64,000 nt of DNA, taken from assembly GCA_016124855.1 (NCBI GenBank), contig WGMX01000028.1:186001-250000 (forward strand), given 5' to 3'. The DNA is from Anaerolineaceae bacterium. Lineage in GTDB: Bacteria; Chloroflexota; Anaerolineae; Aggregatilineales; Phototrophicaceae. The notes beneath the pieces were generated by a model. It ran no database searches and had not been told where the DNA came from. It saw only the letters and a program-made list of their open reading frames with translations. Below, piece after piece: positions 1 through 9,100 of the stretch (positions are counted from its first letter, which is position 1; each line of letters starts with the position of its first letter). The position numbers were made by a program, and so were the translations under genes.

Positions 1-16
1 GCGCGCAGTAAGCTCC

Positions 17-730
17 TTATTGCGCTTTAGTGGGAAATCTGTTGTTTTTGATGTTATCGAGAGCTGTCCGCGCAGCGGCCTGTGCGCCGGCTTGTTTGCT
101 GCGCCCAACACCCTGCCCTGCAACAACATCACCAAGTACGACCTCGACCAAGAATTCTTTCTGATGATCTGGTCCTGATGACGATACAGTGCGATATACC
201 GGTGTGAGGTTAAGTTCGGCTTGACTCCACTCTTGAAGTGAGCTGCGCGCGTCCCGATCTAATGCTGCACTTAGGATTTCTTCTAACAACGGATCAAGTC
301 GCGGTGTTACAAACTTTTGGACTTGCGGTAAGCCCTGATCTAAGTAAAGCGCCCCTACTACTGACTCGAATGCCGCGCACAGATTAGTTAGCCGCTCTCG
401 TCCACCTGTATTTTCTTCGCCTTTACCCATACGCAGCGCTTCACCTAAGCCCATACGCTGCGCCAAACTCGCCAAGGATTCCGTACGTACCAAAGCCGCA
501 CGGAGACGAGTGAGATCCCCTTCTGGCATTTCAGGATAACGTTGATACAACATATCTCCTACCAGAAAATCGAGCACTGCGTCCCCTAGAAACTCGAGGC
601 GTTCATTGTCGCCGGTATCAGCAGCACCATGTTCGTTGATGTATGAACGATGTGTCAGTGCCTGTTTGAGCAGTAGGATATTGTTAAATTCAAGGTCAAT
701 CCCCTTAATCAGTGATGATGCATTGGTCAT
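17..730 (-). CDS. rnc: Ribonuclease III
   Basis: RNase III signature NERLEFLGDAVL; C-terminal dsRBD-like segment (DHQKEFLVEVVLGDVVAGQGVGRSKQAGAQAAARTAL). Confidence 0.95.
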   Translation of the reverse strand: MTNASSLIKGIDLEFNNILLLKQALTHRSYINEHGAADTGDNERLEFLGDAVLDFLVGDMLYQRYPEMPEGDLTRLRAALVRTESLASLAQRMGLGEALRMGKGEENTGGRERLTNLCAAFESVVGALYLDQGLPQVQKFVTPRLDPLLEEILSAALDRDARSSLQEWSQAELNLTPVYRTVSSSGPDHQKEFLVEVVLGDVVAGQGVGRSKQAGAQAAARTALDNIKNNRFPTKAQ

Positions 731-754
731 TCGAAAAACTTTCTGCGATACAAA

Positions 755-1999
755 CTATCCATTAAAGGCTTTAAAGATCAAGGAAACATTGTGACCGCCA
801 AAACCAAACGAATTGCTCATTACGCAAGAAATAGGCATTTGACGGGCGGTGTTCGGCACATAATCAAGATCGCATTCAGGGTCAGGTACATTCAAGTTGA
901 TGGTAGGTGGCGCAATATTGTCGCGAATAGCAAGGACTGAGAATACTGCTTCAAGCGCAGCAGTTGCTCCCATTCCGTGTCCGGTCATACTCTTGGTAGA
1001 ACTCATAGGTACTTTATAGGCATGTTCGCCAAACACGCGTTTCACGGCTTTGGTTTCCATAGCGTCATTAAGCGATGTTCCGGTACCATGCGCGTTTATG
1101 TAGTCAACGTCCGATGGATTTAGATGAGCATCATCTAGCGCCTGCTGAATAGCCACGCTTGCGCCGATTCCTTCCGGCTGAGGAGCCGTCACATGATATG
1201 CATCCGAGGTAGAGGCAAATCCAACCAGCTCGGCTAAAATATTTGCACCGCGTGCCTTAGCAAATTCAAGCTCTTCGATGACAATCACGCCAGCACCTTC
1301 ACTAAAAACCAAGCCGGGACGGGTTTTATCAAAGGGGCGGATAGCGGTTTCAGGGCTATCATTTTCGCGGGAGCACGCGCCCACACGGTCAAAAGCAGCG
1401 ATGCCAATCGGGATTATCGGTGCATCCCCACAACCAGCAAAGGCGGCATCTAAACGCCCAGCGCGAATGAGGTCATAGGCCATGCCAATACAATCGGCTC
1501 CGGTAGCGCAGGCTGAAATAGGGGTTGCTGAAGTGCCGGTTGTGCCATACTCAATACTGACCAAATCACTGCCACCGTTGACCATCAACATGGGAATACC
1601 AAAAGGCGAAATGCGACGCGGATCGTCAGTTTCAATAAGCAGTTGTGCCTGTTCCCAATAAGCCCCTACTCCACCCACCGACGAACCGATAATTGTGCCG
1701 ATACGGTGACGATTGGAATCGGTTACTTGGATACCTGACTGTTCAACCGCTTGTTTGCCAGCGGCTACTACAAAAAGTTGATAACGATCGCGACGGCGCA
1801 CTTCCTTGGAGGGCATGTACTGAGATGCATCAAAGCCTTTAACTTCGGCAGCAATTTTGACCAGATAGTCTTTAGGATTAAACAAGGTAATTGGCCCAAC
1901 ACCACTTTTTCCGGCTGTAATGCCTGACCATGTTGATTCAACATCCAGTCCCAGCGGCGTGACCATACCCATGCCGGTTACAACGACGCGACGCGACAT
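755..1999 (-). CDS. fabF: Beta-ketoacyl-ACP synthase II
   Basis: KAS signature with active-site Cys (PISACATGADCIG), NAHGTGTSLND, KSMTGHGMGA; RBS-like gaggag upstream. Confidence 0.95.
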   Translation of the reverse strand: MSRRVVVTGMGMVTPLGLDVESTWSGITAGKSGVGPITLFNPKDYLVKIAAEVKGFDASQYMPSKEVRRRDRYQLFVVAAGKQAVEQSGIQVTDSNRHRIGTIIGSSVGGVGAYWEQAQLLIETDDPRRISPFGIPMLMVNGGSDLVSIEYGTTGTSATPISACATGADCIGMAYDLIRAGRLDAAFAGCGDAPIIPIGIAAFDRVGACSRENDSPETAIRPFDKTRPGLVFSEGAGVIVIEELEFAKARGANILAELVGFASTSDAYHVTAPQPEGIGASVAIQQALDDAHLNPSDVDYINAHGTGTSLNDAMETKAVKRVFGEHAYKVPMSSTKSMTGHGMGATAALEAVFSVLAIRDNIAPPTINLNVPDPECDLDYVPNTARQMPISCVMSNSFGFGGHNVSLIFKAFNG

Positions 2000-2086
2000 T
2001 CTTTACTCCTCAAGCAAACAAAAGATCATATGAAACATAAAACGAAATTTTAATCTATTGGTGACGGAATTACTGCCCTTAGAATT

Positions 2087-2803
2087 TTACGCGCGATCCT
2101 CCGGTGTTGGCAGGTAATGTCCTTCTACCCACGATTGACCGTCCGGACGCACTTCTTTTTTCCAGACAGGGACAATCTCTTTAAGACGGTCGATGCCATA
2201 ACGAGCGGCTTCAAAGCAACCTTGATCCCGATGTCCTGATGAGCAAGCAATCAAAATGGTGTTTTGCCCCACCGTTAACTTACCCACACGTTGTATAATG
2301 GCAATTCCTTGAACCAAAGGCCACTGGTCTCGTATTTCGGCGGCTACTTGACGCATTTTGGCAAGAGCCATCGGTTCATAAGCTTCATATTCGAGATTTT
2401 GCGTTTGGTGAGCATCGCCATCGCGATTTGTTTCGCCGCGCACCATACCACTAAATACGCATACCGCGCCAGTTGCAGGGATGGTAATGGCGGCAATTAT
2501 TTCATCCGTGCTAAACGGTTCGGACGCAAGGCGAAAAACCTCAGGAAATTCGCCACTTCCGCCGCTTACAGGCGGGAAAAAGGCCACTTCGTCACCATCG
2601 TGCACAGCATCTTGGGGAAAGGCATACTCTTCGTTGACAGCAGCAATCGCCGCGTCAACGTTGGGTTTCATAGCCGGATATTCGGCAATGAGTGCTTGAC
2701 GGACGTTGGCGACGGTCGCATGTTCCAACGGAATCGTTAAGGCGAGCCGATTTCGGCCTGCCAAATCTTTTAAAGTCGCAAAAAGCAAAATTCTAACTTG
2801 CAT
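2087..2803 (-). CDS. MoaD-MoaE fusion (molybdopterin synthase small and large subunits)
   Basis: N-terminal ubiquitin-like MoaD ending ...FFPPVSGG, continuing into MoaE (VFSGMVRGETNRD, LEYEAYEPMA, SSGHRDQGCFEAARYGID, PVWKKE). Confidence 0.9.
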   Translation of the reverse strand: MQVRILLFATLKDLAGRNRLALTIPLEHATVANVRQALIAEYPAMKPNVDAAIAAVNEEYAFPQDAVHDGDEVAFFPPVSGGSGEFPEVFRLASEPFSTDEIIAAITIPATGAVCVFSGMVRGETNRDGDAHQTQNLEYEAYEPMALAKMRQVAAEIRDQWPLVQGIAIIQRVGKLTVGQNTILIACSSGHRDQGCFEAARYGIDRLKEIVPVWKKEVRPDGQSWVEGHYLPTPEDRA

Positions 2804-3294
2804 TATTGATCCTCAGCTTTGTAGTCACCATGCTGCCCACCGCGTTTTTCCAACAGGCGAATATCACTTAGACGCATGTCGCGATCAACAGCTTTCGCCA
2901 TATCATAGACTGTTAGGGCTGCCACACTTACTGCTGTGAGCGCTTCCATCTCGACACCTGTTTTGCCTGTAGTACGAGCAGTCGCAACGATTCGGACTGA
3001 ACTCGTGGGTTCATCCAATGAAAGTTCGACATCTAGGTCGGTCAATGGGATAGGATGGCACAATGGAATTAACTCAGACGTTTTTTTGGCCGCCATGATG
3101 CCAGCAATACGGGCTACAGTCAAAACGTCACCCTTTTTGAGCGCCCCCTGACGAATAAGTAACAAGGTTGCTGGTTTCATATAAACCGTTCCAGCTGCGA
3201 TTGCAATCCGTTCAGTGTCCGGTTTAGTACCTACATCAACCATGCGTGCCGCCCCTCTTTCGTCGAGATGGGTCAGGCGGGGTTTATTACTCAT
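2803..3294 (-). CDS. moaC: Cyclic pyranopterin monophosphate synthase
   Basis: [55 protein letters not shown]; start likely MSNKPR; stop/start overlap (TAATG) with moaDE. Confidence 0.93.
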   Translation of the reverse strand: MSNKPRLTHLDERGAARMVDVGTKPDTERIAIAAGTVYMKPATLLLIRQGALKKGDVLTVARIAGIMAAKKTSELIPLCHPIPLTDLDVELSLDEPTSSVRIVATARTTGKTGVEMEALTAVSVAALTVYDMAKAVDRDMRLSDIRLLEKRGGQHGDYKAEDQ

Positions 3295-3394
3295 GCGGTT
3301 TCTCTCAGTCTTCAACTATTTTGGAGCTTGATGTATACTTTGATGTTGTAAATGTAGTAACCCTTTCGCCGATTGTACAGGAGAATCCATCTCT

Positions 3395-4297
3395 GTGGGC
3401 ATCTTCCGTAGCGGACTTTCAAAAACCCGACAATCATTCTTTGGACGTATATCACAGATGCTCGGCAACTCCGAGATTACTGATGAGACTTGGGATGATG
3501 TCGAAGCATTACTGATTCAGGCTGATATGGGAGTACCCACTACCCAACGGGTACTCAGTGAATTACAAACCAAAGTTAAGCGTGAAGGCATCACCCGCAG
3601 CGATCAAATTAATAAAGCACTAAAGGAAGTTTTACGTTCTTTGTTAACCGAGCCACCTGCCCCTAATATTAGCGGTCGACCATTGTCGATCATTCTCATT
3701 GTTGGCGTTAACGGCTCAGGCAAAACAACATCCATTGCCAAAATCGCCAACCGTTTGAATAACAACGGACGTAAAGTCATGTTAGCAGCCGGTGACACGT
3801 TCCGTGCAGCAGCAATTGAACAGCTGCAAACGTGGGGGCAACGCATTGGTGTACCGGTGGTAGCAAACAAACCGGGTTCACACCCGGCTGCTGTAGTGTT
3901 TGATGCAACTTCAGCAGCTAAGGCACGTGGATGCGACATCTTGATTGTGGATACTGCCGGACGACTGCATAACAATTTTAACCTGATGGAAGAGCTAGCA
4001 AAGATTAAGGCAACGTCAGCAAAAGTTGTACCGGATGCTCCCCACGAAGTCTGGTTGGTCTTGGATGGCACAACCGGACAAAACGCATTGGAACAAGCCA
4101 AAAAATTCCGGGAAATGGTAGATGTGACTGGTATTATCGTGACAAAACTTGACGGGACGGCTAAAGGCGGCATGATATTCTCTATTTTCAACGACTTGAA
4201 GCTGCCTGTACACTATATCGGATTGGGCGAAGGGGTAACCAACTTGGTTTTCTTTGACCCTGACCATTTTATCAACAGCATATTCGACGAGAACTAA
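3395..4297 (+). CDS. ftsY: Signal recognition particle receptor FtsY
   Basis: GTG start; GVNGSGKTTSIAKIA, AAGDTFRAAAIEQLQTW, DTAGRLHNNFNLMEEL, TKLDGTAKGG, YIGLGEG; no long acidic A domain. Confidence 0.92.
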   Translation: MGIFRSGLSKTRQSFFGRISQMLGNSEITDETWDDVEALLIQADMGVPTTQRVLSELQTKVKREGITRSDQINKALKEVLRSLLTEPPAPNISGRPLSIILIVGVNGSGKTTSIAKIANRLNNNGRKVMLAAGDTFRAAAIEQLQTWGQRIGVPVVANKPGSHPAAVVFDATSAAKARGCDILIVDTAGRLHNNFNLMEELAKIKATSAKVVPDAPHEVWLVLDGTTGQNALEQAKKFREMVDVTGIIVTKLDGTAKGGMIFSIFNDLKLPVHYIGLGEGVTNLVFFDPDHFINSIFDEN

Positions 4298-4400
4298 ACA
4301 ATTCATTCCATTAAACTTTCAAGGTAGGAGGGTCTGGAACTCTCCCCTACCAGACAGTGTTGGCTTAGTTGGCTATTGAGGAGGATTTGGTAAAGACTAC

Positions 4401-5504
4401 ATGGAACATTTAATCAGCCTGTTGAAGCAAATGAAGGAACGAATTGATGGGCTGATGGAGAGACTTGATCTTAACACGAAGTCCCAGCAAGCCGCGGAAC
4501 TGGATGAACGATCAAGTGCTCCTGATTTCTGGAACAACCCTGACAATGCACAGAAAATCATGCAGGAACTGGCCAAACTCAATGCTGAGATTGCCCGCTG
4601 GCAAAGCGTAGCGAACCGCATTAATGATGCGATAGAACTGGCGCAGATGGATGATCCCTCGCTACTTGATGATTTGACTACCGAAGTCGATTCGCTGCAG
4701 ACAATTGTAGATAAGTTGGAATTTCAGGCCCTTCTTTCCGCCCCTTACGACAATGAAAACGCAATTCTAGCTATCCATGCGGGTGCGGGTGGCACAGAGG
4801 CCCAAGATTGGGCTAAGATGCTGGAACGTATGTATTTACGTTGGGCAGAGCAAAACGGATATAAGACCGAAATTCTCGACCGGAGCGACGGCGAGGAGGC
4901 AGGCATCAAGAGTATGTTGATGAGTGTGCGTGGCGAATACGCATATGGTTACTTGCTGAGTGAACTTGGTGTTCATCGATTGGTACGCTTAAGCCCATTT
5001 GACGCAGCTAACCGCAGACACACTTCGTTTGCAAAAGTTGAATTGTGGCCTGATATTCAGGGTGAAATTGATGTTCAGGTCAACGAAAAAGACCTCAAGA
5101 TCGAAACTTATCGGGCTGGCGGCGCAGGCGGACAAAACGTGCAGAAAAACGATACCGCAGTTCGTATCACCCATATACCGACAGGCATTGTTGTTCAATG
5201 TCAAAACGAACGAAGCCAGAAACAAAACCGTGAACGCGCCATGCAAATCTTAAAAGTAAGACTATTTGAGTTGGAGCGTCAAAAACAAGAGTCTCAACTT
5301 GCCTCATTAAAAGGTGAGAATATTGACGCAAATTTCGGCAGTCAAATTCGGTCATATGTACTGCATCCATATCAGATGGTGAAAGATCACCGGACAGATT
5401 ACGAAACAGGCAATACGGGCGCGGTTTTGGATGGACGGCTGAACGAATTTATGGACGCTTACCTGAGGTTACGGGTAGAACGTAGTCAGGGTGAAAAGGT
5501 CTGA
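4401..5504 (+). CDS. prfB: Peptide chain release factor 2
   Basis: SPF motif (RLSPFDAANRRHTSF) and GGQ motif (GGAGGQNVQKNDTAVRITH); RBS gaggagg upstream. Confidence 0.95.
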   Translation: MEHLISLLKQMKERIDGLMERLDLNTKSQQAAELDERSSAPDFWNNPDNAQKIMQELAKLNAEIARWQSVANRINDAIELAQMDDPSLLDDLTTEVDSLQTIVDKLEFQALLSAPYDNENAILAIHAGAGGTEAQDWAKMLERMYLRWAEQNGYKTEILDRSDGEEAGIKSMLMSVRGEYAYGYLLSELGVHRLVRLSPFDAANRRHTSFAKVELWPDIQGEIDVQVNEKDLKIETYRAGGAGGQNVQKNDTAVRITHIPTGIVVQCQNERSQKQNRERAMQILKVRLFELERQKQESQLASLKGENIDANFGSQIRSYVLHPYQMVKDHRTDYETGNTGAVLDGRLNEFMDAYLRLRVERSQGEKV

Positions 5505-5542
5505 AAAAGTCGATAGTCAGGAGTCTTTAGCTATTAGATAAA

Positions 5543-5578
5543 ATGCGGAATATGCAATTATTAGTGCATATTCCGCAT
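5543..5578 (+). terminator. Putative intrinsic terminator 3' of prfB
   Basis: Perfect 14-bp inverted repeat ATGCGGAATATGCA-N8-TGCATATTCCGCAT followed by ATTTT. Confidence 0.55.
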
Positions 5579-5583
5579 ATTTT

Positions 5584-5747
5584 CCGCCGAAATGACAGGC
5601 GGAAGCACGTGAGATGCCGCTGAATTGACAAATTATGCAGGCAGATCGCTCGGCTAATACCGCTGAGTGCAGCGGATTGCTCCCGTAATGCCACCGCTTT
5701 GCAGTTGTTGTGTCGTTTCAGCGGATTTACGGTAGAAAACCGCTGAA
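5584..5747. repeat. Cluster of short inverted repeats built on CCGCTGAA/TTCAGCGG
   Basis: CCGCC..GGCGG (5584-5602), CCGCTGAA (5617-5624), CCGCT..AGCGG (5660-5675), TTCAGCGG..CCGCTGAA (5717-5747). Confidence 0.6.
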
Positions 5748-5815
5748 GAGTGACAAGATACAAGTAGTAAGTTACAAGATCAATTCAAAAATACGGTAGG
5801 AACAAAACAACAAAT

Positions 5816-5868
5816 ATATCATAGCACGCATGTTCCAAATCAGTCAATTCATATACGGTTAGAAATAG
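5816..5868 (+). repeat. Dispersed intergenic repeat, copy A
   Basis: ATATCATAGCACGCATGTTCC...CAATTCATATACGGTTAGAAATAG; about 44/54 aligned columns identical to 38016-38068 by hand. Confidence 0.65.
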
Positions 5869-5948
5869 GTTTGACAAGGGGTCAATAATCAGGCAATAAG
5901 CTGTTGCAATACTTATAACTATTCCATCAAATTAAGTTTGTAAAATGC

Positions 5949-5977
5949 TTGACATCTTACGTTAATCTTCGTATAAT
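5949..5977 (+). promoter_or_regulatory. Consensus sigma70-type promoter upstream of rpoC
   Basis: TTGACA-N17-TATAAT, exact match to consensus hexamers with optimal spacing. Confidence 0.85.
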
Positions 5978-6018
5978 TCTTCTTTACGAATGGTCTCGGA
6001 AACATATAGCACATATTG

Positions 6019-6050
6019 AACAGCGAAGGGAAACATTTCAATTCGCTGTT
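6019..6050 (+). promoter_or_regulatory. Stem-loop in the predicted rpoC 5' leader
   Basis: Perfect 9-bp stem AACAGCGAA-N14-TTCGCTGTT between the predicted promoter and the rpoC start. Confidence 0.5.
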
Positions 6051-6140
6051 TCGTTGTCGGTCAGTTATGAATTTCCTCGTTTTAGTTGTTTGTACAGACT
6101 CACCCATAACCTTTTGGTTTAGCGCAGAGGAGTAGACCCC

Positions 6141-9100
6141 TTGGAAGCAAAGGATTTCAGCGCCCTTAGAATTAGCCTCGCTTCACCTGATCAGATTCGT
6201 TCTTGGTCGTATGGCGAAGTTACGAAACCCGAAACGATCAACTACCGGAGACTGCGCCCAGAAAAAGACGGCCTCTTCTGTGAAGCCATTTTTGGCCCCA
6301 CAAAGGACTGGCAGTGTTACTGCGGCAAATATAAGAATGTTCGGTATCGTGGCATTGTTTGCGATAAATGTGGTGTAGAAGTTACACGGGCATCGGTTCG
6401 CCGTGAACGTATGGGTCATATAGAATTGGCCGCACCCGTCGCCCACGTTTGGTACACCCGTCGTGTACCTAGCTATTTAGGTTTGCTGTTGGACATCAGC
6501 CGACGCAACCTCGACCGCGTGCTTTACTTCGCTCAATATGTGATTACACGTGTTGACGAAGAAGCCCGTCAAAAAGCGCTTGGTCGTATTGAGAAGGAAC
6601 TGGCCCAGAAAGAAACCTTACTGGGCGGCGATATTGAAGAGCAAATGGAAACGGTTCGTACCCAGCGCGACGCGTCACTTGGTCAATTTGAAGATCGCGT
6701 TAAGGGTATTCATGACCATTTTGACAATGAACTCAGCCGTCTTAGCGACAAAGTGATGCAAGAAGCGCAAAGTGTGCAAAATCGCATCGAGTCGATGGTT
6801 GGTCAAACTGCATCTTCGGACATTGATTTCGCGACTGCTAATCAGGTGATTGCCGCAAAGGGCGAACAAATCACCAACGAGCACATTTCGCGCATTCAGA
6901 CGGCGACTAACGCTTACCTGAGCGATATTCAGGCTGAAATTGAAGATATGCGGCAGGTAGAGTTGGGCAAACTCGACGTGGAAGCCGACTCAATTTCGGG
7001 TGATGCTGCCAAGTCTATGGATGAGCAGCGCACCGAATTGGAAGGCCGCATGACAGCCATACGGCAAGCCGCCGAAAAGGCACGTCATGAACTGCAAGAC
7101 CTGCGTGTTCTGCAATTCTTGCCAGAAACACGCTACCGTGAACTGAAGAGCCGTTACGGGCAGGTTTTCCACGCTGATATGGGTGCGGAAGCCTTCTACG
7201 AAATTCTTCAGGGCATGAATATGGATAAGCTGGCGGTTGAGCTGTGGCACGAAGTCCGCACCACCCGCTCCAAGCAGCGTAAGAAGAAGGCCACCAAACG
7301 TCTGCGTGTGGTTGAAAGCTTACGCAAGAGCGATAACCGTCCCGAATGGATGATTTTGACGGTGTTACCGGTTATTCCACCAGACCTGCGCCCGATGGTG
7401 CAGTTGGATGGTGGTCGCTTCGCAACCAGCGATTTGAATGACCTGTACCGCCGTGTCATCAACCGTAACAACCGTTTGAAGCACCTGTTAGAACTGGGTG
7501 CTCCGGATGTTATTGTCCGCAACGAAAAGCGCATGTTGCAGGAAGCGGTTGACAGCCTCGTTGACAACAGCCAGCGCGGTAAGGCTCTCAGCCGTCGTGG
7601 TCGGCGCGAACTGAAATCCCTGAGCGATATGTTGAAGGGTAAGAAGGGTCGCTTCCGCCGCAACTTGCTGGGTAAGCGTGTTGACTACTCCGGTCGTTCA
7701 GTTATTGTTATCGGGCCGAAGCTCAAGCTACATCAGTGCGGTTTACCCAAGACGATGGCGTTGGAACTTTACCGTCCCTTCGTTATCAGCCGTTTGGTAC
7801 GTTACAACTATGCCAGCAACGTGAAGGGTGCTAAGCGCATCATTGAGCGTGAGAAGCCCGAAGTCTGGGAAGTACTGGAAGAAGTCATCAAGGAACGTCC
7901 GGTTCTGCTTAACCGTGCCCCTACCCTGCACCGTTTGGGTATTCAGGCATTCGAGCCACAACTGGTTGAAGGTAAGGCCATCCAAATTCACCCGCTTGTT
8001 TGCTCGGCATTCAACGCAGACTTTGACGGTGACCAGATGGCTGTCCATGTGCCATTGAGCGATAAGGCTGTTCAGGAAGCCCGTGAACTGATGCTCAGCA
8101 CACGTAACCTGCTCAAGCCCGCAGACGGTCAGCCAATCGTCGGCCCGTCGAAAGACATGGTGTTGGGTAACTACTACCTGACCATGGATCCGACTGTGGA
8201 AATCATCAGCCTGAAGAAAAATGCTGATAAGTACCCGCTGATGAGCGCACTTGATGGCTCGGTTAAAGTTGGCGTGGCCTTCCGCTCACCGGGTTACTAT
8301 TACACGCAGAATCATCTGACACCGGGTGTTCAGGTATTCAATGATGTGACCGAGACTGATGATAATGGTCGCACAAAGGTAACCGAAAAAGCCGCAGATC
8401 GCGTTCTACGCGCGGTTTTGGACGGCGAAGTTGACTGTATCGTTGACAACATCCATGACTTCCGCAAGCGCATCAAGAAGAATAAGGATGCAAAAGAGAA
8501 GCTGGTTGTCACCAACCTGAGCGAACGCCGCAAGGTTGTTGATATGGATGAAATGGAGTATCTGTACAACCTCGGTCTGGTTGAACTGCATACGCCCATT
8601 TTGCTCGGTAACATCTATGATGACCGTTCGCCACAGGTTGATCCTGAACCTACGACCGTCGGACGCTGCATTTTCAACCGCATTTTGCCGGATGAGATGC
8701 GCTTCGTTCAGGATACGATGGGTAAGAAGCAACTCCAAGATTTGGTCGCGAAGTCGTACCAGCAAGTTGGTGCGGAACGGACTACCGACATCGTTGATGC
8801 GATCAAGAACTTGGGCTTCCATTACGCGACGATTTCAGGCACCACCATCGCAGTATCTGACCTGACTATCCCTGACGAACGTAAGGATGTGCTGGCACAG
8901 GCTGAAGGTGTAGTTGACCGTGCTGAGCGTGACTTCCGTCGTGGTTTGCTGACGGAAGAAGAACGTTACCAGATTACGATTGATGAGTGGACACGCGCGA
9001 AAGATCGTCTACAAGACATGATCCGTCAGGCGCTTGATCCGTACGGACCTATCGCGATTATGGCTATCTCGGGTTCGACAAAGGGCGGTTTCGGCCCAAT

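Noticed and set aside
3604-4191. 195-aa minus-strand ORF inside ftsY
   Set aside because: Entirely opposite conserved FtsY GTPase motifs; no independent support.
5504-6140. Possible rpoB remnant upstream of rpoC
   Set aside because: The ORFs there are short and show no RpoB motifs; the gap is composed of hairpins, the repeat, a promoter and a leader.
7208-7663. 151-aa minus-strand ORF inside rpoC
   Set aside because: Antisense to conserved rpoC coding sequence with no domain or RBS evidence; typical shadow ORF.
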